From: Rickettsia typhi | Lineage (GTDB): Bacteria > Pseudomonadota > Alphaproteobacteria > Rickettsiales > Rickettsiaceae | Direction of reading: 5' to 3' | Assembly (NCBI GenBank): GCA_945907105.1 | Contig: CAMDSB010000016.1 | Location: 1-26,188, forward strand | Length of the DNA stretch: 26,188 bases | In this document: piece by piece, positions 9,180 through 15,682 of the stretch | Numbering within the stretch: position 1 is the first letter of the stretch | How the letters are laid out: each line of letters starts with the position of its first letter | Translations under genes and position numbers: made by a program | The notes under the pieces: model-generated | What the model was told of the DNA's origin: nothing | What the model saw: only the letters and a program-made list of their open reading frames with translations | The model's database searches: none

Positions 9180-10094
9180 ATGATTACGATTGACAGGAAG
9201 AAAGATAAAGTAGCTATACTAGCTCCTAGTTCTGCTTGTAGAGACGAAGCTGGTAATTTCGATTTAACAGCAAGTGAAAATCGTCTCCAAGTCGCAGTAT
9301 CTTTATTTGAAGAATATGGTTTTTCTTGTACATATGATAAAAAAATCTTTGCTGGAGGGAGTCTAGCGTATTTTTCTACTCATAAAGAGGAAAGATTGCG
9401 ACAATTGATAGCTGCGATCGAAGATCCAAAAGTGAAAATTATATCCATGTTTCGTGGCGGGTATGGGGCAGGTGAAATAGTTTTTGACTGCCTTAAAATT
9501 AAACCACCATGTCAGAAGATATTGATTGGCTACAGCGACGCAACAGCGCTACATTTTTTGTTTAACCAATGTTATGGATTTCCTTCTATTCATGGCGTGG
9601 TAAGTGAGAATCATAAGCACATGATAAGCAATGTTGTCTCTGTTCTTGAGGGAAAGCTTGCCAAATTTACAATGCAAGCTTGGAACAAATTAGCACAAAT
9701 TTCATCAGATATTTCAGGTCAAGTTACTGGTGGCAATCTTACTCTTATTTGCAACATGATTGGTACGAAACTTCATCCTGATACTGCAAATAAAATTTTA
9801 TTTATTGAGGACGTAAATGAAAGAGGATATCAGATACATCGCCATTTATTACATATGAGTAATGCTGGTTTGTTCAAACATGTAAGGGCGGTAATATTGG
9901 CTGATTTTACTGAATCAGATAAGCACTTAGATGCAAGTATTAAGCACTTCATTAGTAACTATTTAAATTTAGTTCCTGTTTTTAAAACGGAAGGAATTGG
10001 TCATGGAGCAATGAATTATCCACTTGCTCTGGGGGCGATCGGTCATATAAATAACTTAATTTTCTCTGTAGAGAGCCCGTTTGAACTGGTATAA
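9180..10094 (+). CDS. ldcA: LD-carboxypeptidase (family S66)
   Basis: This cytosolic serine peptidase removes the terminal D-Ala from tetrapeptide fragments during peptidoglycan recycling. The S66 triad is visible: S119 in GYSDATALH, E210 in FIEDVNERGYQIHR and H275 in GIGHG. The RGGYG motif (residues 92-96) precedes the nucleophile. At 304 residues it has the usual length and no signal peptide. The Shine-Dalgarno sequence is weak. hemC starts two bases after its stop. Confidence 0.93.
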   Translation: MITIDRKKDKVAILAPSSACRDEAGNFDLTASENRLQVAVSLFEEYGFSCTYDKKIFAGGSLAYFSTHKEERLRQLIAAIEDPKVKIISMFRGGYGAGEIVFDCLKIKPPCQKILIGYSDATALHFLFNQCYGFPSIHGVVSENHKHMISNVVSVLEGKLAKFTMQAWNKLAQISSDISGQVTGGNLTLICNMIGTKLHPDTANKILFIEDVNERGYQIHRHLLHMSNAGLFKHVRAVILADFTESDKHLDASIKHFISNYLNLVPVFKTEGIGHGAMNYPLALGAIGHINNLIFSVESPFELV

Positions 10095-10096
10095 TT

Positions 10097-11002
10097 ATGG
10101 AAATTAGGATAGGAACACGAAATAGTAAGTTGGCGCTAATCCAGACTAATATAGTTATTGAAGAAATAACTAAATATTTTCCGCAAGCTCAATGCTTGGT
10201 AATTCCTATACTCACTACTGGTGATAAGATTACGGACAGGAATTTATATGATATAGGTGGTAAGGCCCTGTTCTTAAAGGAAATAGAGGAACAACTAAGT
10301 ACAAATGAGATCGACATTGGAGTACATTCCCTAAAGGATGTGCCTGGAGTTTTACCAAAAGGGCTTGAAATAGTTGCAGTACTTAATCGTGAAGACCCAA
10401 GGGACTGCTTTGTTTCCTTCCACTATAAATCTATAAAGGAGTTGCCCAATGGTGCAAAGCTAGGTAGTTCTTCAGTTAGAAGGAAAATTTTGATTAATTC
10501 TATTAGGCCTGAACTTGAAATAGTTCAATTTCGCGGAAATATCAACACAAGGCTAGATAAACTTAGAGCCGGGCAGGTAGATGCGGCAATTTTAGCCTGC
10601 GCTGGCTTGCGCCGCGGGGAGTGGTTTGATTCATCTTTTTGTTTTCCCATAGAAACTCATGAAATGCTGCCAGCAGCTGGTCAAGGGATCATTGGTATAG
10701 AAATAAGAAGTGACAATGAGGTGATGCGTGCAATATGCGCTAAAATAAATCATGAGCCAACATGGCATTTAGCCAAAGCTGAGAGGGCTTTTTTATCTTA
10801 TTTAGATGCAGATTGCCGTACACCAATGTCAGCTTATGCAATATATCAACATGATAAAATAATAGCGCGTTATATGCTATCAAATCTTGAAGGTAGCAAA
10901 GTTGAATATTGTCAAAAAATTGGAGCTAAATCAAATGCAGAAGAAATGGGTATTGAGGCGGCGAAGGAGTTACAGGAGTTTTTTTTCATAGTTATAAGCT
11001 AA
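10097..11002 (+). CDS. hemC: Porphobilinogen deaminase (hydroxymethylbilane synthase)
   Basis: HemC joins four porphobilinogen units into hydroxymethylbilane in heme synthesis. Signatures include RIGTRNSKLALIQ at the start, HSLKDVP with the catalytic Asp near residue 80, GSSSVRR and FRGNINTRLDKL. C240 in DADCRTPMSAYA is expected to bind the dipyrromethane cofactor. The 301 residues are complete. A degraded copy of the segment encoding this cofactor region lies at 11651-11770. The stop is 17 bases from the convergent stop of the first CaaX protein gene. Confidence 0.96.
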   Translation: MEIRIGTRNSKLALIQTNIVIEEITKYFPQAQCLVIPILTTGDKITDRNLYDIGGKALFLKEIEEQLSTNEIDIGVHSLKDVPGVLPKGLEIVAVLNREDPRDCFVSFHYKSIKELPNGAKLGSSSVRRKILINSIRPELEIVQFRGNINTRLDKLRAGQVDAAILACAGLRRGEWFDSSFCFPIETHEMLPAAGQGIIGIEIRSDNEVMRAICAKINHEPTWHLAKAERAFLSYLDADCRTPMSAYAIYQHDKIIARYMLSNLEGSKVEYCQKIGAKSNAEEMGIEAAKELQEFFFIVIS

Positions 11003-11018
11003 GCGAGGGTTGTAAAAT

Positions 11019-11496
11019 TCAGCTTACAATGCAACATCCACCGCCGCAGAAGGGTTCCCGAATATCACCAGAAAGTTCTAATTCAGTGTGCTGATCCACG
11101 TCTGCTGGTATTGGATAGCTGAGATCAGGTGTTAGGCTATCATCGTCAGAATAATCAGGGGAGCTTGCTGACGGGATTTTTACTTTCCCCTCTTCACCCC
11201 AAGCTTCTTTTTTTTCCTTTATACGAATACTCAAATGGGCACGGGGTTGGTGTACGGCTACCATCATCCATAGGTATTGGAATTAATTGTATGTGTCCGG
11301 ATGGATTTAATTTAAATTGTTGTGATACGTATTGGCCTTGATTCCAAAAAATTCTATTACTATCTATAACTAATCCTTCAAAAGTTGATCCTTTATTAAT
11401 TGTAATTTTTACTCCTGGTGGAACTATATAATCTCCGTCGATTGTTCCACTTAACATTATAGACTTTCCATCTTTGCTTAAAAGTTTAGTTTTCAT
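11019..11496 (-). pseudogene. CaaX-terminated candidate effector 1, frameshifted at an A8 tract
   Basis: Two overlapping frames form one gene. The first (11496 to 11194) encodes MKTKLLSKDGKSIMLSGTID and a beta-rich domain of about 75 residues that also occurs in the gene at 12520-13053. The second (ending at 11019) encodes a polar, acidic tail ending CGGGCCIVS. CIVS is a textbook CaaX farnesylation box, with two more cysteines before it. The frames meet at A8 (11208-11215 on the coding strand). With A7 the frame continues KGKKEAWGEEG and gives 158 residues. The ATG at the head of the second frame reads out-of-frame effector sequence and is not a start. It could be a recent pseudogene, a phase-variable or slippage-expressed gene, or a sequencing error. 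Function unknown; I infer a host-directed effector. Confidence 0.7.
11208..11215 (-). other. A8 slippage-prone tract at the frameshift of candidate effector 1
   Basis: Eight A residues on the coding strand sit exactly where the two frames of the gene at 11019-11496 must join. Loss of one A, in DNA or in a fraction of transcripts, restores the full frame and the CIVS end. Confidence 0.6.
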
Positions 11497-11498
11497 TC

Positions 11499-11527
11499 GT
11501 TCATAATTTTTATTTTAAATTATGAAC
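11499..11527 (-). promoter_or_regulatory. Perfect hairpin directly upstream of the candidate effector 1 start
   Basis: An 11-bp perfect inverted repeat (GTTCATAATTT, loop of 7, AAATTATGAAC) ends two bases before the start codon. The right arm contains a tiny reading frame (ATG AAC GAA TGA) whose stop overlaps the real ATG as ATGA. An AAGG lies just beyond the distal side of the stem and would come near the start if the hairpin forms. A role in translation control is an inference. Confidence 0.45.
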
Positions 11528-11650
11528 CTTGTATTACAGAAAAATTATTTTTACAATAAAATAAATAACTTTATTTAGGATCACTGTATGTTATTTAACT
11601 ATACATTGCATTATACTAGAATTAAGTCGTTCCGGGATAATATAAATCAA

Positions 11651-11770
11651 GTGGAGAGGGCTTTTTGTCGTATTTAGATACAAATTGCCCAACGCTCTTG
11701 TCAACTTATGCAATATATCAACATGATAAAATAATCGCATGTTATATGCTGTCAAATCTGGAATATTATT
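11651..11770 (+). pseudogene. Degraded duplicate of the hemC 3' region
   Basis: This stretch repeats hemC from about 10781 to 10912. Shared blocks include GAGAGGGCTTTTT, TATTTAGAT, CAACTTATGC (AGCTTATGC in hemC), an unchanged run through CAATATATCAACATGATAAAATAA, and GTTATATGCT. It has a one-base deletion in the T run, scattered substitutions and an early stop, so it cannot code. It lies upstream of the convergent gene at 11910-12335 at almost the spacing that the true hemC tail has to the gene at 11019 (162 against 143 bases between matching landmarks). This suggests that a hemC-tail plus effector unit was duplicated in tandem. Confidence 0.85.
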
Positions 11771-11909
11771 TCAAGCCGATGGAATCACTATAACATCACA
11801 AGAAAACAACGTAGGTATCAAAAATTTAATGATCGACTAGTTTTATTTTGTTAAGAAGATTTGATAAACTAAAATGACAGGCTCTAAAAATATAATGTCT
11901 TACCCACAG

Positions 11910-12335
11910 TCAACTTACAATGCAGCCGCAGCATTCACAACATGGTACTTCTGCAGCCTCGCCCGATAAATCTTTTTCATCTGTTCCTAGCCTAGCTTCG
12001 GATTGTACATACGTTAGAGTCGTGGAGTGTGGTGTAAGAAACTCATCAGCCGTAGGAACGGGAACAGAAGAAAGATCGGGACCTGCTACCCAAGCTTGAG
12101 AAGTTATATATGCTCTAGGGTGTGCAGTAAGCAACCCATCAGGAGCGGGAGTAACTCTTTCGCCGGCTTCATGAGGAATAAAGTCTGGAGGAATCATAAG
12201 AGCTGGGGGTGGAGATATTAAAAACAAAGTAGGTATTGGTGATGAAGATCCATCGCTTTGGATTGGGTGGTCTTGAGGTGTTGGTAGTCCGTTTAAAGCC
12301 ATATCACTTGCTGTATCTTTTTTTTCTCCTTTCAT
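11910..12335 (-). CDS. CaaX-terminated candidate effector 2, proline-rich
   Basis: This 141-residue protein is not recognised. It is rich in Pro, Ser and Thr, has no membrane segment or signal peptide, and looks disordered (for example LFLISPPPALMIPPDFIP around residues 38-55). The end is CCECCGCIVS: a CaaX box with Cys138 as prenyl acceptor and four nearby cysteines that could be palmitoylated. The ATG at 12335 has AGGGA about ten bases upstream. An A8 tract (12318-12325) lies in codons 4-6 but the frame stays open. The N-terminal domain of the first and third genes is absent. Its 3' end and C-terminal codons resemble those of the gene at 11019, consistent with duplication. Function is inferred only as a host-prenylated effector. 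Confidence 0.75.
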   Translation of the reverse strand: MKGEKKDTASDMALNGLPTPQDHPIQSDGSSSPIPTLFLISPPPALMIPPDFIPHEAGERVTPAPDGLLTAHPRAYITSQAWVAGPDLSSVPVPTADEFLTPHSTTLTYVQSEARLGTDEKDLSGEAAEVPCCECCGCIVS

Positions 12336-12380
12336 ATTTATTTATTCCCTAATTTTAAAAAGCTATAATAAATGCTTGGC

Positions 12381-12408
12381 ATTGTATCTAATATTTTATG
12401 AAGATCAA
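12381..12408 (-). promoter_or_regulatory. Candidate sigma-70 promoter for candidate effector 2
   Basis: On the minus strand TTGATC (12403-12408) and TACAAT (12381-12386) are separated by 16 bases, about 46 bases before the ATG at 12335. Both hexamers are near consensus, so effector 2 probably has its own promoter. Confidence 0.5.
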
Positions 12409-12483
12409 GTACGACACTCTATCTCATTAATTAACTTAGTTTGGATCGTGTTGCGCGATATTATAATGCGTCGTTTTATGTAA

Positions 12484-12508
12484 TTCGCTAATTCAATAAT
12501 ATTGAGCG
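12484..12508 (-). terminator. Bulged stem after candidate effector 3
   Basis: TCGCT-AATT-CAATA pairs with TATTGAGCGA to give a 10-bp stem with a four-base bulge, just after the stop at 12520. It has no U tract, so a terminator or RNA-stabilising role is only possible. Confidence 0.25.
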
Positions 12509-12519
12509 ATACTTAAGTA

Positions 12520-13053
12520 CTATGATATAGAGCAGCAGCACGCTGATTCTTCAGGACTCTGACCCGCAAGCGTTTGTTCATTGCTTAGATCTGCTTCTAG
12601 AGCTTCTCGAAAGGATAGGCCAGGAGGAGCCGAGAGTTCTCTATGAAGAGTTGGCGGGGGAGGAGAGCCTGGCTGTGGAAGAGGAGACTCTGGTTCTATA
12701 ATAGAAGGAGGGCTAGCGGGCGGTGTAAGCCAACATTCTTTTTCACCGGTTGGTGTTGTTGGTACGTTTGGTGACTCCAGAAAATGAGGGTCTAAAGGTA
12801 ATTCGCATAACGGGCTGCTGCTAGGAGAATCTATTACTAAGGGGGTTAATTCTATTTTTCCTAATAGATTTTGTTTAAATGACTTTACTATATATTCGTC
12901 ATTGTGAAAAATTTCTCCACTAACATCTTTTTCTTGAAAAGATGAGCCTTTAGCAAAGGTTACGTATGTACCAGGAGGTACTGTATATCTTGGATCGATT
13001 TCTCCACTTAAAATTATATGATTTTTATGGCCGGGTAAAATTTGACTTTTCAT
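12520..13053 (-). CDS. CaaX-terminated candidate effector 3, unknown N-terminal domain plus proline-rich linker
   Basis: The protein has 177 residues in three parts. Residues 1-75 form a probable beta domain shared with the gene at 11019-11496; common positions include LSG-ID, Y-VPPG, KGS-F, IF-N and G-I-L-P. I do not recognise the domain. Residues 76-150 are a proline-rich, probably disordered linker with LTPPASPP and GSPPPPTLHR, the sort of stretch that SH3, WW or EVH1 domains can bind. The end is ACCCSIS, a CaaX box with Cys174 as acceptor and two cysteines before it. There is no signal peptide or membrane helix. AGG lies about eight bases before the ATG, and a TATAAT box lies upstream. 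A host-membrane-anchored effector is my inference. Confidence 0.78.
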   Translation of the reverse strand: MKSQILPGHKNHIILSGEIDPRYTVPPGTYVTFAKGSSFQEKDVSGEIFHNDEYIVKSFKQNLLGKIELTPLVIDSPSSSPLCELPLDPHFLESPNVPTTPTGEKECWLTPPASPPSIIEPESPLPQPGSPPPPTLHRELSAPPGLSFREALEADLSNEQTLAGQSPEESACCCSIS

Positions 13054-13076
13054 ATTAGCTACCTAATCTTGTTAAA

Positions 13077-13082
13077 ATTATA
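13077..13082 (-). promoter_or_regulatory. Consensus -10 box upstream of candidate effector 3
   Basis: A perfect TATAAT on the minus strand lies 24 bases before the ATG of the gene at 12520-13053, in the 52-base gap to the next gene. No good -35 box is seen at the proper spacing. Confidence 0.4.
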
Positions 13083-13105
13083 CTAGATATTTACTATTTT
13101 AGTTC

Positions 13106-13672
13106 TTATAAAATCACGCAATCGGTTCCTATGCAACAATCTCTAGAATAACCAGAAGAATGATCTCCGGTGATTTGGACAGATTCTTGAGGTTCCGAGG
13201 TGACTAAATTTATTTCTTGCAAACTATTAGATCGGGTGATAACACCTCGATCATCAGCCTCATCATCGCCTGCTTCATCTTCACTCGCTTCATCATCGCC
13301 TGCTTCGTCTTCACTTGCTTCATCATCGCCGTCACCGTTGCTGTAATCTTCTTCTAATATCTCCGGTATAAGAGTTCTTGGAGGTGGTTGCGATGATAAA
13401 TCATCCAATACTTCTTGCATGACAAGTATTGAACTGGCTGTTTGCATTTTCAAGACCCCTAAAATTTCTTGAGCTTGAGGTGATAAATCACTGTCTGTTG
13501 GTGAGTCAAGTTCTCTTACTATGTTGGATAGAAGTTTTTTGCGTAATTGATCTTTTAATACAATATTAAATCTTTTTGCTTCAGAAACTTGTCTTGCTAA
13601 GTCTAACATTTCTTGATGTAAAAGGGATTTTTCCGTGTATTGGTCTTCTTCACTCTCTTGAGTTGTTTTCAT
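13106..13672 (-). CDS. CaaX-terminated candidate effector 4, helical with acidic repeats
   Basis: The protein has 188 residues. Residues 10-60 are probably helical or coiled-coil (LLHQEMLDLARQVSEAKRF and onward). Residues about 112-142 are a very acidic stretch with two copies of EASEDEAGDD, encoded by a 30-bp tandem repeat. The end is CCIGTDCVIL: Cys185 starts a CaaX box whose last residue is Leu, the preference of geranylgeranyltransferase I, with Cys179 and Cys180 as possible palmitoylation sites. A strong GGGAG ribosome site stands about seven bases before the ATG. It shares no clear N-terminal similarity with its three neighbours, only the C-terminal logic. Function unknown. Confidence 0.78.
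   Translation of the reverse strand: MKTTQESEEDQYTEKSLLHQEMLDLARQVSEAKRFNIVLKDQLRKKLLSNIVRELDSPTDSDLSPQAQEILGVLKMQTASSILVMQEVLDDLSSQPPPRTLIPEILEEDYSNGDGDDEASEDEAGDDEASEDEAGDDEADDRGVITRSNSLQEINLVTSEPQESVQITGDHSSGYSRDCCIGTDCVIL
13261..13330. repeat. 30-bp tandem repeat, 2.3 copies
   Basis: Units at 13261-13290 and 13291-13320 differ at two positions, and a 10-base partial unit follows. The unit length is a multiple of three, so copy changes would lengthen or shorten the acidic stretch of candidate effector 4 without breaking the frame. Confidence 0.9.
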
Positions 13673-13853
13673 TTCGATCTCCCTAAAATAATATTTAAGT
13701 AAGAAGGCAAAACTTTTTTTGTAGCATAAATCTAATTGTATGAAAAATTACTTAATAAAAAGTTAATATAAAAACTTTAATTAATAAAAAATACCTGTGA
13801 CTACCATCACTGTTGATTAAACTGATTTGTTCAATTTAAGCTGTCTATCAGTA

Positions 13854-14666
13854 TTATAGTAATTTTTTTATTTTCAATAGATCAAACCATGTAGCTTTTT
13901 TTTGCATAGGTTGACGTAGTAAGTAAGCCGGGTGGAATAAAGCTGTAGTAATTATTGGCTTGCTTAGATATTGATTGGTATAAGAATAGTTATTTTGTCT
14001 AATTTGAGTGATACCTTCTTTTTTGCCCAGCAAAGAAATAGTGGCTGTGTTACCAACCAGAATTATAAGTTTTGGTTTAATTAACGCAATGTGCTTTTCC
14101 ACGAATGGTTTGCAGAGGTTAATTTCCTCATTTGTGGGTCTACGATTTGCTGGTGGACGCCAGAAGACTGTGTTGGTGATGTATGCATTTTGTGCACGGC
14201 TGATTCCAATTGTGTTGAGCATACTATCTAGCAGTTTGCCGCTTTCACCACAAAATGGAATTCCTTCTTCATCCTCTGTTGATCCTGGGGCTTCTCCTAT
14301 AAGTAAGATTTCAGCATTTGGATTACCATCTGCAAATACGGTATTATTAGAAAATTGTTTTAACTCGCAACCTTGAAAATTTTCTACATACCCTTTGAGA
14401 TCTGCGAGACTAGTTGCTTTATCAGCGAGTTTTCTTGCTTCTAGGTATGCTGGGTTATCGCTAGGATTTAAAGGTTCTTTTTGTTGTACAGCCATTTCTT
14501 TTGTGATTAATGGCAACTTAATAGTTGGGAGTGCGTTAGTTTCATTTTCAGCTATGGTATAGTCGATAAGAGAAGTTTTGCTATCTTTTTGAGTAGAACA
14601 GTAATATTCTACTCCCATCGAATTCAACCAATTAAGATGTCCGAGTTTTTGTCGTAAATTTTTCAT
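13854..14666 (-). CDS. Uracil-DNA glycosylase, family 4-like (alphaproteobacterial type)
   Basis: The enzyme removes uracil from DNA. Motif 1 is GEAPGSTEDEEGIPFCGESG (residues 124-143) and the second active-site motif is LFHPAYLLR (residues 243-251); NTVFWRPPANRRPT lies between. The 270 residues include an N-terminal extension of about 75 residues that is poorly conserved and typical of alphaproteobacterial members. Classical family 4 enzymes bind a 4Fe-4S cluster with a CxxC pair before the VFADGNP segment; only one cysteine (C100) is seen there, so cluster binding is uncertain. It diverges from rluD with 16 bases between the start codons. Confidence 0.88.
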   Translation of the reverse strand: MKNLRQKLGHLNWLNSMGVEYYCSTQKDSKTSLIDYTIAENETNALPTIKLPLITKEMAVQQKEPLNPSDNPAYLEARKLADKATSLADLKGYVENFQGCELKQFSNNTVFADGNPNAEILLIGEAPGSTEDEEGIPFCGESGKLLDSMLNTIGISRAQNAYITNTVFWRPPANRRPTNEEINLCKPFVEKHIALIKPKLIILVGNTATISLLGKKEGITQIRQNNYSYTNQYLSKPIITTALFHPAYLLRQPMQKKATWFDLLKIKKLL

Positions 14667-14682
14667 ATATCAGTTAATTTTA

Positions 14683-15642
14683 ATGCCCAAATACGTATAC
14701 ACAATACCAGATTATTTAGATAAACAAAGATTAGATAAAGCTTTAACTGATTTATGCAACGAATCATCGCGTAGCCAGATTCAAAAAGCAATAAAAAATG
14801 AAAAAGTAATACTTAATGGTAAAATTATTTCTAACTTATCGGAAAAAGTTAGAGAAAATGATAATGTAGAGTTGATTCTTGAAGAAGAAGTTTCAGCCAG
14901 TATATTGCCAGCAAATATCCCTCTCGATATAATTTATGAAGATCAGGATCTGATAGTGATAAACAAAAGCTCTACTATGACTGTTCATCCAGGAGCGGGA
15001 GATCATAGAGAAACTCTTGTAAACGCTTTGTTATATCACACTAATTCTTTGTCAGATGTTGGGGGGGAAATTAGGCCAGGAATTGTTCATCGTTTAGATA
15101 AAACTACTTCAGGTCTTATGGTGGTCGCAAAAAATAATAGAGCACATGCTCATTTAGCTGCACAAATCGGGACTGGTGAATTAATCAGGCGATACAGGGC
15201 TTTGGTATGGGGAGTAGTTAAGCCTGTAGCAGGCATAATAAATATTCCCTTGGGCAGAAATCGTCTAGATCGAAAAAAAATGAGCACTGTGAAAAGTGGT
15301 GGAAAAGCGGCAATAACTCACTACAAAACTACTGAAGTGTTGCATAACGGGTTGTTCAGTCTTGTTGAGTGCCAACTAGAGACGGGCAGAACTCACCAAA
15401 TACGAGTGCATTTGAGTCACGGAGGACACTCTATTGTTGGTGATCAAACTTATGGCAATAATGCAAGAAAAATACAGGGAAGTCCCGAGTATCTACAGGA
15501 AGAGTTGAAAAAAATGAATCATCAAGCACTGCATTCTTTCTACATCAGCTTTATACATCCCGTTAGTGGAATTAGAATAGAGTTTGAAAAGGAGTTGCCG
15601 GCAGATTATAATTACCTCTTAGAAGTAATTCGTAAATATTAA
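14683..15642 (+). CDS. rluD: 23S rRNA pseudouridine synthase, RluD family
   Basis: RluD makes pseudouridines in helix 69 of 23S rRNA. The N-terminal S4 RNA-binding domain covers about residues 15-70 (RLDKALTDLCNESSRSQIQKAI). The catalytic motif HRLDKTTSGLMV has D139, the same number as in E. coli RluD. ETGRTHQIRVHLSHGGHSIVGD is the second family motif. The length of 319 is normal. No obvious Shine-Dalgarno sequence fits in the 16 bases after the divergent glycosylase start. RluD rather than RluC or RluA is the most likely member. Confidence 0.92.
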   Translation: MPKYVYTIPDYLDKQRLDKALTDLCNESSRSQIQKAIKNEKVILNGKIISNLSEKVRENDNVELILEEEVSASILPANIPLDIIYEDQDLIVINKSSTMTVHPGAGDHRETLVNALLYHTNSLSDVGGEIRPGIVHRLDKTTSGLMVVAKNNRAHAHLAAQIGTGELIRRYRALVWGVVKPVAGIINIPLGRNRLDRKKMSTVKSGGKAAITHYKTTEVLHNGLFSLVECQLETGRTHQIRVHLSHGGHSIVGDQTYGNNARKIQGSPEYLQEELKKMNHQALHSFYISFIHPVSGIRIEFEKELPADYNYLLEVIRKY

Positions 15643-15682
15643 TAGGAAACAGACGTTGAGTTTTTAAAAATTGTATAGAAAA

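Noticed and set aside
11019..11267. A separate 82-residue gene starting MMVAVHQPRAHLS
   Set aside because: Its first residues are an out-of-frame reading of the effector 1 linker; only the part after the A8 tract is real. It is better explained as the 3' half of one frameshifted gene.
12027..12221. A plus-strand open frame opposite candidate effector 2
   Set aside because: No ribosome site or recognisable features; the minus-strand frame has a promoter, a start and the shared CIVS end.
13261..13330. CRISPR-like repeats
   Set aside because: The units are directly adjacent without spacers and encode an in-frame acidic repeat. No CRISPR array was seen in the window.
11019..13672. The cysteine-ended small proteins as RiPP or metal-binding peptide precursors
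   Set aside because: No modification or export genes are nearby, the proteins are 140-190 residues long, and the cysteines are placed exactly as in CaaX proteins with aliphatic residues between Cys and the end. It remains an outside possibility.
13676..13705. A CTTAA-ATATT pattern upstream of candidate effector 4 resembling the Legionella PmrA site
   Set aside because: Only a partial match, AT-rich background makes it likely by chance, and it is not found before the other three genes.
13785..13810. GTGA/TCAC hairpin with an A/T run after the uracil-DNA glycosylase gene as a terminator
   Set aside because: The stem is only four to five base pairs including a wobble, and the spacing to the U tract is poor.
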